A stretch of 64,000 nucleotides of DNA, from positions 52,161,568-52,225,567 of the forward strand of contig CM034533.1 in assembly GCA_020002185.1 (NCBI GenBank), written 5' to 3'. Each line of letters opens with the position of its first letter. Positions within the stretch are counted from its first letter, which is position 1. The notes under the pieces are model-generated. The model did not search any database. It was not told where the DNA came from and worked only from the letters and a program-made list of their open reading frames with translations. The DNA comes from Paraescarpia echinospica (Eukaryota > Annelida > Polychaeta > Sabellida > Siboglinidae). Positions 9,763 to 18,653 of this stretch are shown here, piece by piece. The position numbers and the translations under genes were made by a program.

Positions 9763-9768
9763 AATAAA
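9763..9768 (+). terminator. Poly(A) signal of early unit A
   Basis: AATAAA, 86 bases after the stop of exon A4 and ahead of the polymerase promoter. It would serve every early splice form. Confidence 0.6.
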
Positions 9769-9799
9769 ACGTTGAAAATGTACTTTCCGTTTCCGAGTT

Positions 9800-10045
9800 A
9801 CCTAGTTAGAAAAATTACCGCTAGTCGTAAAAACAACCACTAGTACCGCTATTCGTAAAATCCCGCTAGTTACAAAAAATTACCGCACTCCTCAGTTAGA
9901 AAAAACCACCGCCAGTTACCACCACATTCCACCGCTAGTTAGAAAAATTACCGCTACCTAGTTAGAAAAACCGCCACCACCGCTAGTAAGAAAAATCTTC
10001 CCGCTAGGGTGTACTTACCACCACCACCACCACCACCGTCACCGT
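9800..10045. repeat. CCGCTAGTTAGAAAAA-type short repeats and (CCA)n upstream of polymerase A
   Basis: About ten degenerate copies of CCGCTAGTTAGAAAAATTA, then a (CCA)n run (about 10018-10037) and GTCACCGTCG. Polinton B has a matching (CCA)n plus TCACC stretch just upstream of its polymerase TATA box. Confidence 0.75.
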
Positions 10046-10051
10046 CGCCGT

Positions 10052-10059
10052 TATAAATA
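10052..10059 (+). promoter_or_regulatory. TATA box of polymerase gene A
   Basis: TATAAATA, 31 bp upstream of the ATG at 10090, implying a very short leader. Confidence 0.6.
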
Positions 10060-10089
10060 GCGACGTTCGAAAAAATATCATTACAGAGA

Positions 10090-12177
10090 ATGCCACTTAC
10101 TAGATGGCAATGTCCGAAATGCGGGCGCTATTTCGCGACGCAGTCGACGTTAGAACGACACGTAAAGAGTTCGAAAAGTTGCGGCGACGAAGCGCTATGC
10201 GTAAAACGTCGAGAGTGTCCAAAATGTGGCACGCTATTCACCACGCGTCACGCTATGCTACGACATCTGAGGCTGCAGTGTGGCCGTTCGCCACCTCCTA
10301 GTAATGAATCAGTGGCGTAGGCGGCAGCCGCTAGGGCGCCGTCGCCCGACGATCTACAGCGTGTCGTAGACGAGCACCGGCGTAGCATAGAGACGTCGGT
10401 GGCGCGCGGCGTCATACAGTCGCGTTACAACTATCGTATGACCGCCTGTACGATTATGCGCGTGCTCGAACCGCGTCTGAGGGAAATGTTTCGCGCGCAA
10501 AAGAACGCGATTAAAATTAACGTAAGCTATGGTTTTGTATTACGCCACAAGGTGTCGGGTCGGTACCGATATTTTCATTCTTCGTGTAACTGTTGCGGTC
10601 GCCTCCTCGAAACACCCGCCCTAGTTACCGATAGCCGTTCATTCGAACGATTCCTCGACGCCGTGCGCACTACCGACGTACTGCAGTACGCCATCGCGCA
10701 GCGTCCCGACTCGGGATGGATCGTCGAGCTCGTAACTAACGCCACCTACTTCGTGAACGTCATCATCAATCATCCTATCGGCTGCGTTGGCGTGACGACG
10801 CTTCCCGCCTACGTGCGCCTCAACAGGTCCATCGTGTCGTTGACGAACGATCATCAAGGCACGCCCTACGACGACCATCTGTGTCTCTTCCGATGCATCG
10901 GCCTTCACCTGCAAGGTCACCGACGAGGCGAAAGTGGTCGCCACATCGATACGAACCGTTTAACGAAAGACGCTAAACGTCTGTACGCGCGGTATTGTCG
11001 CGCCGCGCGCACGTCGACTTCGAACGGCGGCGGCGGCGTGCGCCTGAACGAATTGGATCGCGTGGAGACGGTTTTCGGCATCAACGTCGTCGTCTATCAT
11101 CGACTGACGAACGACGTCGCCGAACTAGTCCGTCGATCGTGCGAAGCGCACCCCACGACGCTGAACGTCAACTTGTACGAGTCGCACTTCTCGTACATAA
11201 GCGATCCGCGCGCGTACACGAAAACGTACAAGTGCGGGAAATGCGGCAACGTCCTCTGGCGGAATGCGCACGATTTATGACGTCACGAAGCGACGTGCGA
11301 AGGCGGTGTTCGTCACGTGTTCCCCGGCGGCGTCTACCGACCGACGGCGTCCGTATTCGAGCGGCTCGACGACGAAGGCATCGACGTCGGCGACGACGAC
11401 CTGCGCTACTACCCGTACCGCGCGACGTTGGATTTCGAGTGCTATTTCGCCGATAACGATCTGACAACGGATAGCGACAAATGCCGCTGGATCGCGCGAC
11501 ACGAACTGCTCAGCGTGAGCGTCACGTCGAACGTGCCCGGTCACGAAGCGGCGCGCTGTTAAGTCACGACCGGCGATTCGTCGGAACTCGCGCGTCGCCT
11601 CATCGACGACCTGGAAGCGGTGAGCGCGGCGGCGTGCGCGATTCTACGTCCCCGCTACCACGCGACCTTCGAAGCGCTCGACGCCGACTGGCGGCGACGA
11701 CGATGCGACGACGACGCCGACGCGTCACCGTACGCCACTCTCGCCGACCGTCTGTGGACGTACCTTCGTCAAATGCCCGTATTGGGATTCAATTCGGGTA
11801 AGTACGACCTGAACGTCATCAAAAAGTACTTGACCCCCCTGCTCATAACCGACGACGCGCAGCACACGTCGTCGGCGTTTACCATTAAACGTCAGAACAA
11901 TTACATGTGCCTGTCGACGACGACATTGAAGTTCCTGGACATAACGAATTACCTCGCGCCCGGCGTTAGCTACGATCGCTTTCTGAAAGCGTACGGTTGC
12001 TCGGCAACGAAGGGCTACTTTCCGTACGAGCACATCGACGCGCTGACACGTCTGGACGAAACCGCCCTGCCGTCGCGCGAAGCTTTCTACAGCCAGCTGA
12101 AACGCGAGGGAATCTCCGCGGAGGCGTACGAGATTTGCGCGACGGCGTGGCGCGACGAGGGCATGACGTCGATGCGC
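10090..12177 (+). pseudogene. Protein-primed DNA polymerase B, N-terminal part, with three in-frame stops
   Basis: Collinear with residues 1-735 of polymerase B (34155-38177). It starts with two C2H2 fingers (CPKCGRYF, CPKCGTLF). The NCCGR and KCGKCGN cysteine pairs follow, then exonuclease motif I (YRATLDFEC) and motif II (FNSGKYDLNV). It stays in one frame throughout but meets TAG at 10318, TGA at 11278 and TAA at 11560. At about 12177 polymerase sequence ends inside TAWRDEGMTSMR and passes directly into the C-terminal half of the capsid gene. The palm motifs A-C are absent. No frameshift was seen across the 2.1 kb before the junction. The family makes new element DNA from a terminal protein primer. 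This copy cannot. Confidence 0.88.
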
Positions 12178-12786
12178 GTCGTGCTGCAGGCGATTCGACT
12201 GCACGTGCGAAAAGTGAAGTTGAACCCGGCCGTACAGATGGGACATATCAAAGCGTGGGGGTTGGGAACGGCTAAGTTTCCGATGCGCCGCGTCGAATGC
12301 AAATCGTTCTCGATAACGGCGGGTACGCTATCGCACACACACGAGAACCTGTACATGGGCGCGATTCCGAAACGCCTCTTCCTGATGATGATCGATAACG
12401 TCGCCTACAACGGCGACTACACTAGAAATCCGTTCGACGCGCGTCACAACGACATAAACTTCCTGACGCTCGTCGTCGACGGACGTCAGGTGCCGAGCAA
12501 GCCGCTGCAGCCGGACTTCCTTCCCGCACAACCGGTACGTGCGGAGCTACATGAATCTCTTCGAGGCGACCGGAAAGGCATTCGAGGACGAGGGGAACGA
12601 CGTATCGCGCACGGACTTCGGCGCCGGCTACAGCATCTTCGGTTTCGACCTGACCCCCGACTGTTGCGACGGCGACCATTTCAACGTCGTGCGTCAGGGG
12701 AGTGTGGGCGTCGAAATGCATTTCGGGACGCCGCTACCGCTTCCGGTGAACGTCGTCGTGTACGCGGAATTCGAGACGGTGACACC
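12178..12786 (+). pseudogene. Major capsid protein, C-terminal half, misplaced behind polymerase A
   Basis: Capsid sequence from IRLHVRKVKLNP through NVVVYAEFE. It resembles the invertebrate F54H12.2-like family, which sits beside transposon-derived integrases in Polintons and is the likely double jelly-roll major capsid. A frameshift near 12530 moves the reading frame. The intact order of N- and C-terminal halves is seen at 63733 in the second copy, where the sequence runs continuously. Here the half lies on the opposite strand to its N-terminal partner (12787-13438), so a fold-back rearrangement split the gene. Confidence 0.75.
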
Positions 12787-13438
12787 CCGGTACGGCTTGC
12801 GCGCCCATGATCGAGAAGGCGTCCTTCGAGCGCACTATGCGCACTTTCGTGTCGACGCCGTTCGGTAGGTGTATGTTTAGTATAAACGCGTCGATGTGCA
12901 GGCGTCCCATCATCTCCACCTCGTTGCTATCGGCCGTTGCGAGGCGTCGCGCCTCGAAACCGTCGTTGGCGTTGCCGAGCGTGTCCATCCGTCCGGCGGT
13001 GTCTTTGTACCACAACGAACCCGTGAGATGCGAACGTTTCGCGTCGCTACCGTAACATAGCAACGTCTCGAGGTAGGCCCGGTACGCGTACGTATTGGTC
13101 GACGGTGTCACGAGGGTGTTGTTCAGCGACACGTCGATTTGAATGATCATCGAATGCAGGAAATTGTTGACCGGCGCCACCGTGGCGGCCGCCGCCAGAT
13201 CGGTACCGTCCCCCCGCGTCACTTTGAAGCGCACGTACAGTTGAACGCTCCCCAGGTCCGTATAGTCTTCGCCCGAACCCGGCACGAGGAACTCGATAGG
13301 GCCGCCGGCGTCGAGAGTCGTCAGCGGCTGGTAGACGGTCCAATGACTACTCTCGATGCTCGTCTGCGTCACCGGTCCGCTGAACAGCTCCAGTTCGGCC
13401 TTCACGCCCTCGCACGTCGAGCCGTTCACGAACGCCAT
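12787..13438 (-). pseudogene. Major capsid protein, N-terminal half, truncated by inversion
   Basis: Starts at ATG 13438 (MAFVNGSTCEGVKAEL) and reads open through SIMGAQAVPG, then meets inverted capsid C-terminal DNA at about 12787. Strand-rich segments such as WTVYQPLTTL, VQLYVRFKV and VNNFLHSMI match the front of F54H12.2-like capsid proteins. The true C-terminal half lies on the plus strand to its left. The frame beyond the junction (CHRLEFRVHDD) is antisense capsid DNA. Confidence 0.75.
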
Positions 13439-13439
13439 C

Positions 13440-13754
13440 GTTGTCGTCCGTTCGACGTCTTCCGCCTACTGACTACCGTCGCCGCTAGGCGCGTCCTCTT
13501 TATGCCGCTACCGCCGCGGCGTCGTCGGTGCGTTTTTTTCTTCCGTAGGCGCTGTACGTATTGGTCGACGCGTCGAGTTGACTGAATATCGTATGCAGGA
13601 AATTGTTGACCGGCGCCACCGCGGCGGCGGCCGTCAGATCGGTATCTCCTCCGCGCGGCGTCACCACTATGAAGCGCACGTACACTCGAAGGTCCGTATA
13701 GCCCGAACCCGGCTGGTAGACGGTCCACTGACCGTTCTCGAGTGCGCGCTCCAT
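13440..13754 (-). pseudogene. Shortened chimeric duplicate: mini capsid N-terminus plus pX tail
   Basis: An 84-codon frame (13754-13500) keeps only blocks of the capsid start: NGQWTVYQP, GSGYTDL, VYVRF, VAPVNNFLH and STNTY, with the pieces between them deleted. DNA after it, in another frame, repeats the KRTRLAATVVSRRK tail of the neighbouring pX-like gene. The same duplicate stands at 62801-63120 in the other copy, so it predates the large inverted duplication. It may be a recombination scar or a transcribed small protein; I favour the scar. Confidence 0.6.
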
Positions 13755-13759
13755 CGTCG

Positions 13760-14203
13760 TTACTCGTCGAATATGTCCGTTCGACGCGCTCTTTTCCGCC
13801 TACTGACGGCCGTCGCCGCTAAGCGCGCTCTCTTTACGCCTACGTCGCCGCCGCGGGGACGGCGCTGCTGCGTTTGTTTCTTTCTCTTCTTCTTTGGTGC
13901 CTGCGGATTCAATAGGTCGTCGAGAAGATCGGCGCCGGCCTCCTTCGCGCGCCTTTTTAGCGACTGTTTCAGATTGCCGCCGGCGACGACGTCGCGCGCC
14001 ACGTGCATGCCGGTGTTGAGCGCTCGTTTTCCCAAAGCCATCGCGCCCCTCTTGATAAGCGGCATGGCGCTTCGAAACAGACTCCCGAAGAGATTACCCA
14101 GACCGTGACCTCGTTGACCCCGAGCGCCGACGAAGACAGGCAGCTGTCCGCCGACCTGACGAACGTAGTAGTCCACGTACGGGTTCTTCGACGACGGCGG
14201 CAT
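13760..14203 (-). CDS. pX/pVI-like basic virion core protein
   Basis: 147 residues. The glycine-rich stretch GHGLGNLFGSLFRSAMPLIKRGA forms an amphipathic helix. It is followed by GKRALNTGMHVARDVVAGG and a strongly basic tail (PKKKRKKQTQQRR, KRARLAATAVSRRKRARR). Polintons and adintoviruses carry such a protein beside the capsid genes, compared with adenovirus pX/pVI, where basic and amphipathic parts bind DNA and disrupt membranes. It begins one base after the minor capsid stop, so the two share a transcript. The other copy (62352-62795) is nearly identical. Confidence 0.65.
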   Translation of the reverse strand: MPPSSKNPYVDYYVRQVGGQLPVFVGARGQRGHGLGNLFGSLFRSAMPLIKRGAMALGKRALNTGMHVARDVVAGGNLKQSLKRRAKEAGADLLDDLLNPQAPKKKRKKQTQQRRPRGGDVGVKRARLAATAVSRRKRARRTDIFDE

Positions 14204-14204
14204 G

Positions 14205-15083
14205 TTAAAACAATTTCGATTTACAGTGTCTGAAGTGAAGCGTCGTCACCACCTTCCCCTGCTCAAATGGTATCGGTTGGCTGTGATCGTCTCTTATATC
14301 GACTTCGACCTCGTCGAATTGATTCCGTAGCAGCTTCACGTATTGCACGCGATCGAACGTCTCCGAAATAACGTCACCGTTCTCACCGCGGACGGCGATG
14401 TTTCGAAGGAGCGGCGCGTACACGTCACCGACGAAGCGCGGTTACACGAGATCCGTGTACACGTACAGACTCTCGATGCCCGCCGACATGCTCACCGTAT
14501 CGCGACCTTCGTACTCGAACGTGTACGCGGCGATCGACGTGCTGATGACGGGCATCGTCGCCGGCGCGGGACCGTACGCCGACAAACTCATGATCGTGTT
14601 GCTATGGAAACCTAGCATGTGCCTCAGACGGCTCGAATGAGGTATGATAAATTCGACACCCGCCGACATACGTAGCGTAAATCGGTTAGAGACGGCGCAG
14701 TATTCTAGCACGGCCTTGACCTTCCTGGTGTGTAATTTCTCTAGCGCCTCGTTGATCCTGTTCAACAACGTATAAACGTTGTTGTAGAAACCGTGAGGAA
14801 TCGTCGTCTGACGATATATCAGCACGGTCGTGCCGTCTTTGTCTATCTGCGTGTAAACACCCGGTTCGCCCGCCGCGCAAGAGAGATAGAAGTAGGCGTC
14901 CTTCTCTCTCACGTTGTACCACGTGTGCGGATACTGTACCGACACCGCGCCGCATTCCCACTCCCCCGACAGGTCGAAACGTCGCGGCAACGTCTTGACG
15001 TATTGCGTCAACGTATTTTCGGGGTGACGTTTCATAGACGCGTTGCTTGGCAGCGTCAGGTAAAAATCAGACGAGACCGCCAT
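14205..15083 (-). pseudogene. Minor capsid (penton-like) protein, interrupted by TAA
   Basis: Starts at ATG 15083 (MAVSSDFYLTLPSNASM) and ends FRHCKSKLF. It is a strand-rich protein of about 292 residues found in Polintons next to the pX-like gene. I infer the single jelly-roll minor capsid, by size and neighbours. A TAA at 14442 cuts it at about residue 213. The copy at 61472-62350 has a GAA at that site and is open throughout. The start overlaps the end of the upstream membrane protein gene by 17 bases. Confidence 0.65.
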
Positions 15084-15426
15084 CGCGTCGTCGACGTTCG
15101 CCGCCGCCGACACTTATAGACGGACTCGGGAGCAGGTAACCGAGACAGCTGCTCAACAGCGCCGTCCACAGGTTGGAGTCCCCTTGACCTTTCGTCAGAT
15201 TGTATATACTAACGGCGATGACGAAGTACAGGACGACGACCTGACAGAGGAAAAAGATTTCGGCCTTAGGGCATTCGTTGCCGCAGATTCGCCATGGAAC
15301 GGGTTCGGCGGCAGTTGTTGTTGTAGCGTCGATGGAGTCCGCGTTGTGCTCGTCGTCGACGACGGACGATTCGTCGGCGTTCGTTCGACGCTCGCCACTC
15401 GAGGTAGTTTCGTCGTCGTCGCACAT
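15067..15426 (-). CDS. Single-pass membrane protein, 119 aa
   Basis: An acidic N-terminal region (about 1-50) precedes WRICGNECPKAEI. A hydrophobic segment FFLCQVVVLYFVIAVSIYNL follows, then GDSNLWTALLSSCLGYLLPSP. The last block is typical of small membrane proteins carried by many Polintons. The role is unknown; virion membrane or entry helper is possible. It lies between integrase and minor capsid and is present with few changes at 61129-61488. Confidence 0.6.
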   Translation of the reverse strand: MCDDDETTSSGERRTNADESSVVDDEHNADSIDATTTTAAEPVPWRICGNECPKAEIFFLCQVVVLYFVIAVSIYNLTKGQGDSNLWTALLSSCLGYLLPSPSISVGGGERRRRDGGLV

Positions 15427-15547
15427 CGTCGCGCCACTGCGCGCTGTCGATGCAGCAGGGACCTTTATACGGTAAGAACGAAGATCCGTTGCATAGTCCC
15501 GCCTCGTGCAGTCGCCAGCAGCCGGTGTGACGCGTCCAACGATTCAT
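15266..15547 (-). CDS. Possible overlapping Cys/Trp-rich small protein (93 aa)
   Basis: An ATG at 15547 overlaps the integrase stop as ATGA. The frame runs MNRWTRHTGCWRLHEAGLC to PYKGPCC and then becomes Arg-rich, overlapping the membrane protein gene in another frame. The first 50 residues have a plausible Cys/Trp pattern and are unchanged in the other copy (61008-61289). The Arg-rich end may be a shadow of the overlapped gene. Unknown function. Confidence 0.35.
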   Translation of the reverse strand: MNRWTRHTGCWRLHEAGLCNGSSFLPYKGPCCIDSAQWRDDVRRRRNYLEWRASNERRRIVRRRRRAQRGLHRRYNNNCRRTRSMANLRQRMP

Positions 15548-16575
15548 AGGTCCACGAGCGACTCGGCGTCGATCCAGCTGTTGAATGAGGCCGGATATCC
15601 GCTCCATTTTACGAGCGCCTCCGAACCGCCGCCACGACGCCGACGACACCGTAGAACCGCCACCACGCGATATAGTTTGTCTTTCGGAACGACTACGCGT
15701 TGTAGTTCCGGTTCGTAGAAGGTACCCTCTATCGGCGTCTCGGCGTCGTCCTTCAGGCGATAAACGGGCGGTTCGGACGGGTGCACCTCTACGACGGTGA
15801 ACAGCTCCTCGCTCCAGTTAGCCATGTATCCTTTTTTGAAATGACCCCTCGTCTTGCTGATACGTACGCGATCTCCCACGCGTAGTTTCGGTTTTCGTCG
15901 TTCGACGTCGCCGCCACCACCCCCGTACAGTCGTTGCCATACGGCCTCCTGATTCGTCGCGTCGACACTCGCCGGCGTTATACCGATGCTTCGGTGGTAG
16001 GCGTTGTTGTACGATCGCACGAAATCCGGTAACGCCTCTACGTAGCGCAGCGTTTCGTGTTTCGTAAAATAGCGCCACATACGCGTCTTCAAAGTTCGAT
16101 TAAACCGTTCCACGACGCTCGCTTTGGTCTCCTCGTTATGCGTCACGAAATGATGAACGCCGCGACTCTTTAGCAACGTTTGCAGGGGTCGGTTCAAAAA
16201 CTCGCTCCCCTTATCGGTCTGCAGCGTGTGCGGCGTCTCGTCGTCGTCGTCGTTCAGCAGGCGCTCGAAGGCCGCGACGAGCGACGCTCCGGACTTATTC
16301 TTCAACGGAACGCACCACGCCCGCTTCGAAAACACATCGATCACCGTCAATAGGAATGTTATACCGTCGTTGTGCGTTTTCAGTCTAGTCAAGTCGACCA
16401 GATCAGCTTGCCACTGCTGGTTTCGACCGCCCACGATGACGCGACGTCGTTTGAAATGACGTCTAACCGGTTTGTGTAGGGTATAGGCGTCCTGCGACGC
16501 TAGCCACCTCTCGACGGCCGGACGTCGGAGCTTCGACGCCCGGTGCAACGCGTCGATGCCTCCGTAACTCCCCAC
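15544..16575 (-). CDS. Polinton integrase with DDE catalytic core and C-terminal chromodomain
   Basis: 343 residues. WQADLVDLTR gives the first Asp, LQTDKGSEF the second, and SVVERFNR the Glu, 34 residues after the second Asp. An HKPVRRHFKRRR segment lies before the core. The SH3-like part (LRVGDRVRISK) follows it. The end YRVVAVLR...ALVKWSGYPASFNSWI is a chromodomain that may steer insertion to chromatin. The frame is open in this copy. The apparent start is GTG directly after a stop, while the second copy keeps upstream coding (YFDPKR), so the true N-terminus is probably damaged or on another exon. It inserts element DNA, producing the 6-bp duplications seen at the ends. Confidence 0.88.
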   Translation of the reverse strand: MGSYGGIDALHRASKLRRPAVERWLASQDAYTLHKPVRRHFKRRRVIVGGRNQQWQADLVDLTRLKTHNDGITFLLTVIDVFSKRAWCVPLKNKSGASLVAAFERLLNDDDDETPHTLQTDKGSEFLNRPLQTLLKSRGVHHFVTHNEETKASVVERFNRTLKTRMWRYFTKHETLRYVEALPDFVRSYNNAYHRSIGITPASVDATNQEAVWQRLYGGGGGDVERRKPKLRVGDRVRISKTRGHFKKGYMANWSEELFTVVEVHPSEPPVYRLKDDAETPIEGTFYEPELQRVVVPKDKLYRVVAVLRCRRRRGGGSEALVKWSGYPASFNSWIDAESLVDL

Positions 16576-16591
16576 CAGTTATACGCGTTAT

Positions 16592-16777
16592 TCAGCTCGT
16601 CGTCTTCGACGTCGACGTTTCGTTGCTGTCGAGGCTTTCGTTTTGGACGACGACGACTCCACCCGGACACCATGACGACGACGACGACGATGATGATACG
16701 ATGATATAGATTGCGATAAGCGCGATGGTGAAGCCGACGACGACGACGACGATGATGATCGCGCGTCGTGACGTCAT
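16592..16777 (-). CDS. Small membrane glycoprotein, 61 aa
   Basis: From ATG 16777: MTSRRAIIIVVVVVGFTIAL, a single membrane segment, a serine run, WCPGG and an external-type tail with sequons NES and NET. Polinton B has a counterpart (33565-33729) with the same order: basic start, membrane segment, SSC.GG, sequons NVT and NAT. In A it lies next to the integrase; in B next to the ATPase. Function unknown. Confidence 0.55.
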   Translation of the reverse strand: MTSRRAIIIVVVVVGFTIALIAIYIIVSSSSSSSSWCPGGVVVVQNESLDSNETSTSKTTS

Positions 16778-16878
16778 CACGACAACGTATCCCACGCCGT
16801 GACGCTCAACGAAGAGGATCGACGTCTCCGCTCAGTCGGCGCTGCTGATGAACTAGACGTCGACGGCATCGTCATCCT

Positions 16879-17520
16879 CTATTCTAGTAGCTGCTTCCGT
16901 CGTCGCTCCATGTACGAACGATAGCGCGGGTTGCCTACGAATTCCATAGGGATATTCATATCCTTCATGTGCAATCCGAACTCCCGCCATCCTACGGGCG
17001 CCGTCGTCTTCGATTTCGCTCGCATGAGATCGTTTACTAGATCGACCATATTACTCCCCGCGATCGCTTTACCGTCGTACACGAATTCACCGCGATCGTT
17101 CCATCGAGACAACGGATCGGCTTTCATTTTTTCGATCAGCAGTCTCGTCTTCTCTTTCAACGTTTTCGGCATACTGACTACGATTTCGCGCTCTATCACC
17201 TCCGACGATGGTGGCGCCACCGCCGCCGCCGCTGCTGGCGCCACCGGTACCGCGGGTGTCTCGCCGCTGTTCACCACCGACACGCGTACCGGTTGCGCCG
17301 CTCGAGCCGCCTCTATCGTATTGTACCGACTCAGCAGTTGATTGTACGACGCTACCTTTTCTCGTTCCGATAAATCCGAACGTTCTAGAATGTCCTTCAT
17401 GTCGCTGTCAAGGCTACTCAGCACACGTGATCGAGGCGTGCTCGACGACTGATCGACGCGTGGCAGAAGGCTTTCCACCAATCGTGGATCGACCAACGCC
17501 ATCTTCTTCGCGTACTGCAT
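16879..17520 (-). CDS. Conserved Polinton protein, 213 aa
   Basis: Starts at ATG 17520, overlapping the preceding stop by one base. The N-terminus MQYAKKMALVDPRLVESL and the C-terminal block WNDRGEFVYDGKAIAGSNMVDLVNDL...GWREFGLHMK...IPMEFVGN recur in Polinton B (32463-31684, disrupted). An Ala/Pro linker separates the two blocks. It is widespread in Polintons but of unknown role. Its position between the 136-aa gene and the glycoprotein suggests a virion or assembly part. Confidence 0.6.
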   Translation of the reverse strand: MQYAKKMALVDPRLVESLLPRVDQSSSTPRSRVLSSLDSDMKDILERSDLSEREKVASYNQLLSRYNTIEAARAAQPVRVSVVNSGETPAVPVAPAAAAAVAPPSSEVIEREIVVSMPKTLKEKTRLLIEKMKADPLSRWNDRGEFVYDGKAIAGSNMVDLVNDLMRAKSKTTAPVGWREFGLHMKDMNIPMEFVGNPRYRSYMERRRKQLLE

Positions 17521-17930
17521 CAATTACCGCCGGCGCCGCCGAACACCTGTCTGAGCAGCAGGAAGATAACGGTACTCGCTAACGGCGCTAGCAGGGCCGT
17601 CAGAAAACCACCCGCACCCTTTTGCAAGATGACACGCTTCTGCTTACGCGTGACGTGTTTGTCGACGAGTTTACGCAGGTGATCCCGGTATTTCGACAAT
17701 ACGCGTTTCTGTTTCGGCGACAACTTCACGTTCCCTTTCAGAATGTTGTACGCGCAATCGCACAGACTACAAATGAGACCGGTGTCCGCGTGGGCGAGTA
17801 GGGCTTTTCGCAGAGCGATGTTCCGCCTATGTCTCTCCAACAGCTGCAGGGCGACGATGTGTCTCTTTATTTGATTCGTTGGTCCCGCCACCTTCGGCCG
17901 TCTCTTCGCTCCCGTCACGCGCGCCTTCAT
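17520..17930 (-). CDS. Conserved Polinton protein, 136 aa, helical with hydrophobic C-terminus
   Basis: ATG 17930 (MKARVTGAKRR). Helices with the block AYNILKGNVKLSPKQKRVLSKYRDHLRKL precede GGFLTALLAPLASTVIFLLL, a glycine-led hydrophobic helix that could insert in membranes. The counterpart in B is 32476-32898. The longer upstream frame to 18053 is Arg/Trp-rich antisense to the ATPase tail and is not coding. Function unknown; a membrane-active minor virion protein is an inference. Confidence 0.6.
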   Translation of the reverse strand: MKARVTGAKRRPKVAGPTNQIKRHIVALQLLERHRRNIALRKALLAHADTGLICSLCDCAYNILKGNVKLSPKQKRVLSKYRDHLRKLVDKHVTRKQKRVILQKGAGGFLTALLAPLASTVIFLLLRQVFGGAGGN

Positions 17931-17971
17931 AGCGACTAATAAACGGACGCGTCGTCGTCTCTCTCTTCTTA

Positions 17972-18625
17972 TAGTCCGCCGACGCCACCACCACCACCGC
18001 CGCCACCCTTCCGTACGTATACGTACTGAAGGCGATCGTACGGAAATATGCACGTAAGCAGACGCATATCCTCTTCCGTTTCCTGTTTCAGATCCACGAA
18101 TAGTTACCCGTACGCCGACGACGTCGCGTCTTTGAAAACCTCTATCATGTAATTGACCTTTCCCGGGTACATCTGTTTCGCTAGGTGACCTACTTGACCC
18201 GCGTCTCGAGGACTCTTGAATAGCACTATGTATTGAGCGTTCAGGCTGATTGTACGGTTTTCTTTCCCTTTCGGAAACATGTTCTGTCGCAATTGTACGA
18301 CCGACGTATTACAATGATGACTTTTTTTAGTAAATAGTACCGTCACCCGACTATCGGTCTCCTCCATGAGGTCGTCGAGTACTAGAAGCGTTCTCGCTTT
18401 ACCGTCTAAACGTTTCGGATCCGGCAGGCCGTCTACGAACTCTATTTTCGAAGACATAGACGCGTAGCCGCTCTGCCACTGTCCGTAACACCACAGGATT
18501 TTCTCCGGCGGCGGATCGATCATAGTATCGTAACGTATCAAACGCTCGACGAACGTCGTCTTACCGCATCCCGTAGGACCGGCTACTATACACGTAAAAG
18601 GATGCTTCAACGACGGTCCGTTCAT
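17972..18625 (-). pseudogene. A32-like packaging ATPase, truncated by TAA at 18104
   Basis: Starts at ATG 18625. Walker A is GPTGCGKTTF (about residues 16-25) and Walker B is LLVLDDLMEE. An NxxxQ-like sensor stretch lies at LNAQYIVLF. These are marks of the HerA/FtsK-type ATPase that pumps element DNA into capsids. A TAA at 18104 stops it after SSAYG, about 45 codons short of the copy at 57889-58545, and homology continues to about 17972. One substitution (VVQLRQN against VVQLLQN) also differs. Confidence 0.85.
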
Positions 18626-18653
18626 TTTTCACGACTGAACGACGAACACTTTT

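Noticed and set aside
10090..12177. Stop-codon readthrough or an altered genetic code in polymerase A
   Set aside because: All three stop codons occur in-frame and the other genes end normally at the same codons, so nonsense decay is simpler.
17931..18053. N-terminal Trp/Arg extension of the 136-aa protein
   Set aside because: It overlaps the ATPase 3' end in another frame, and the Polinton B counterpart starts at the equivalent of MKARVTG.
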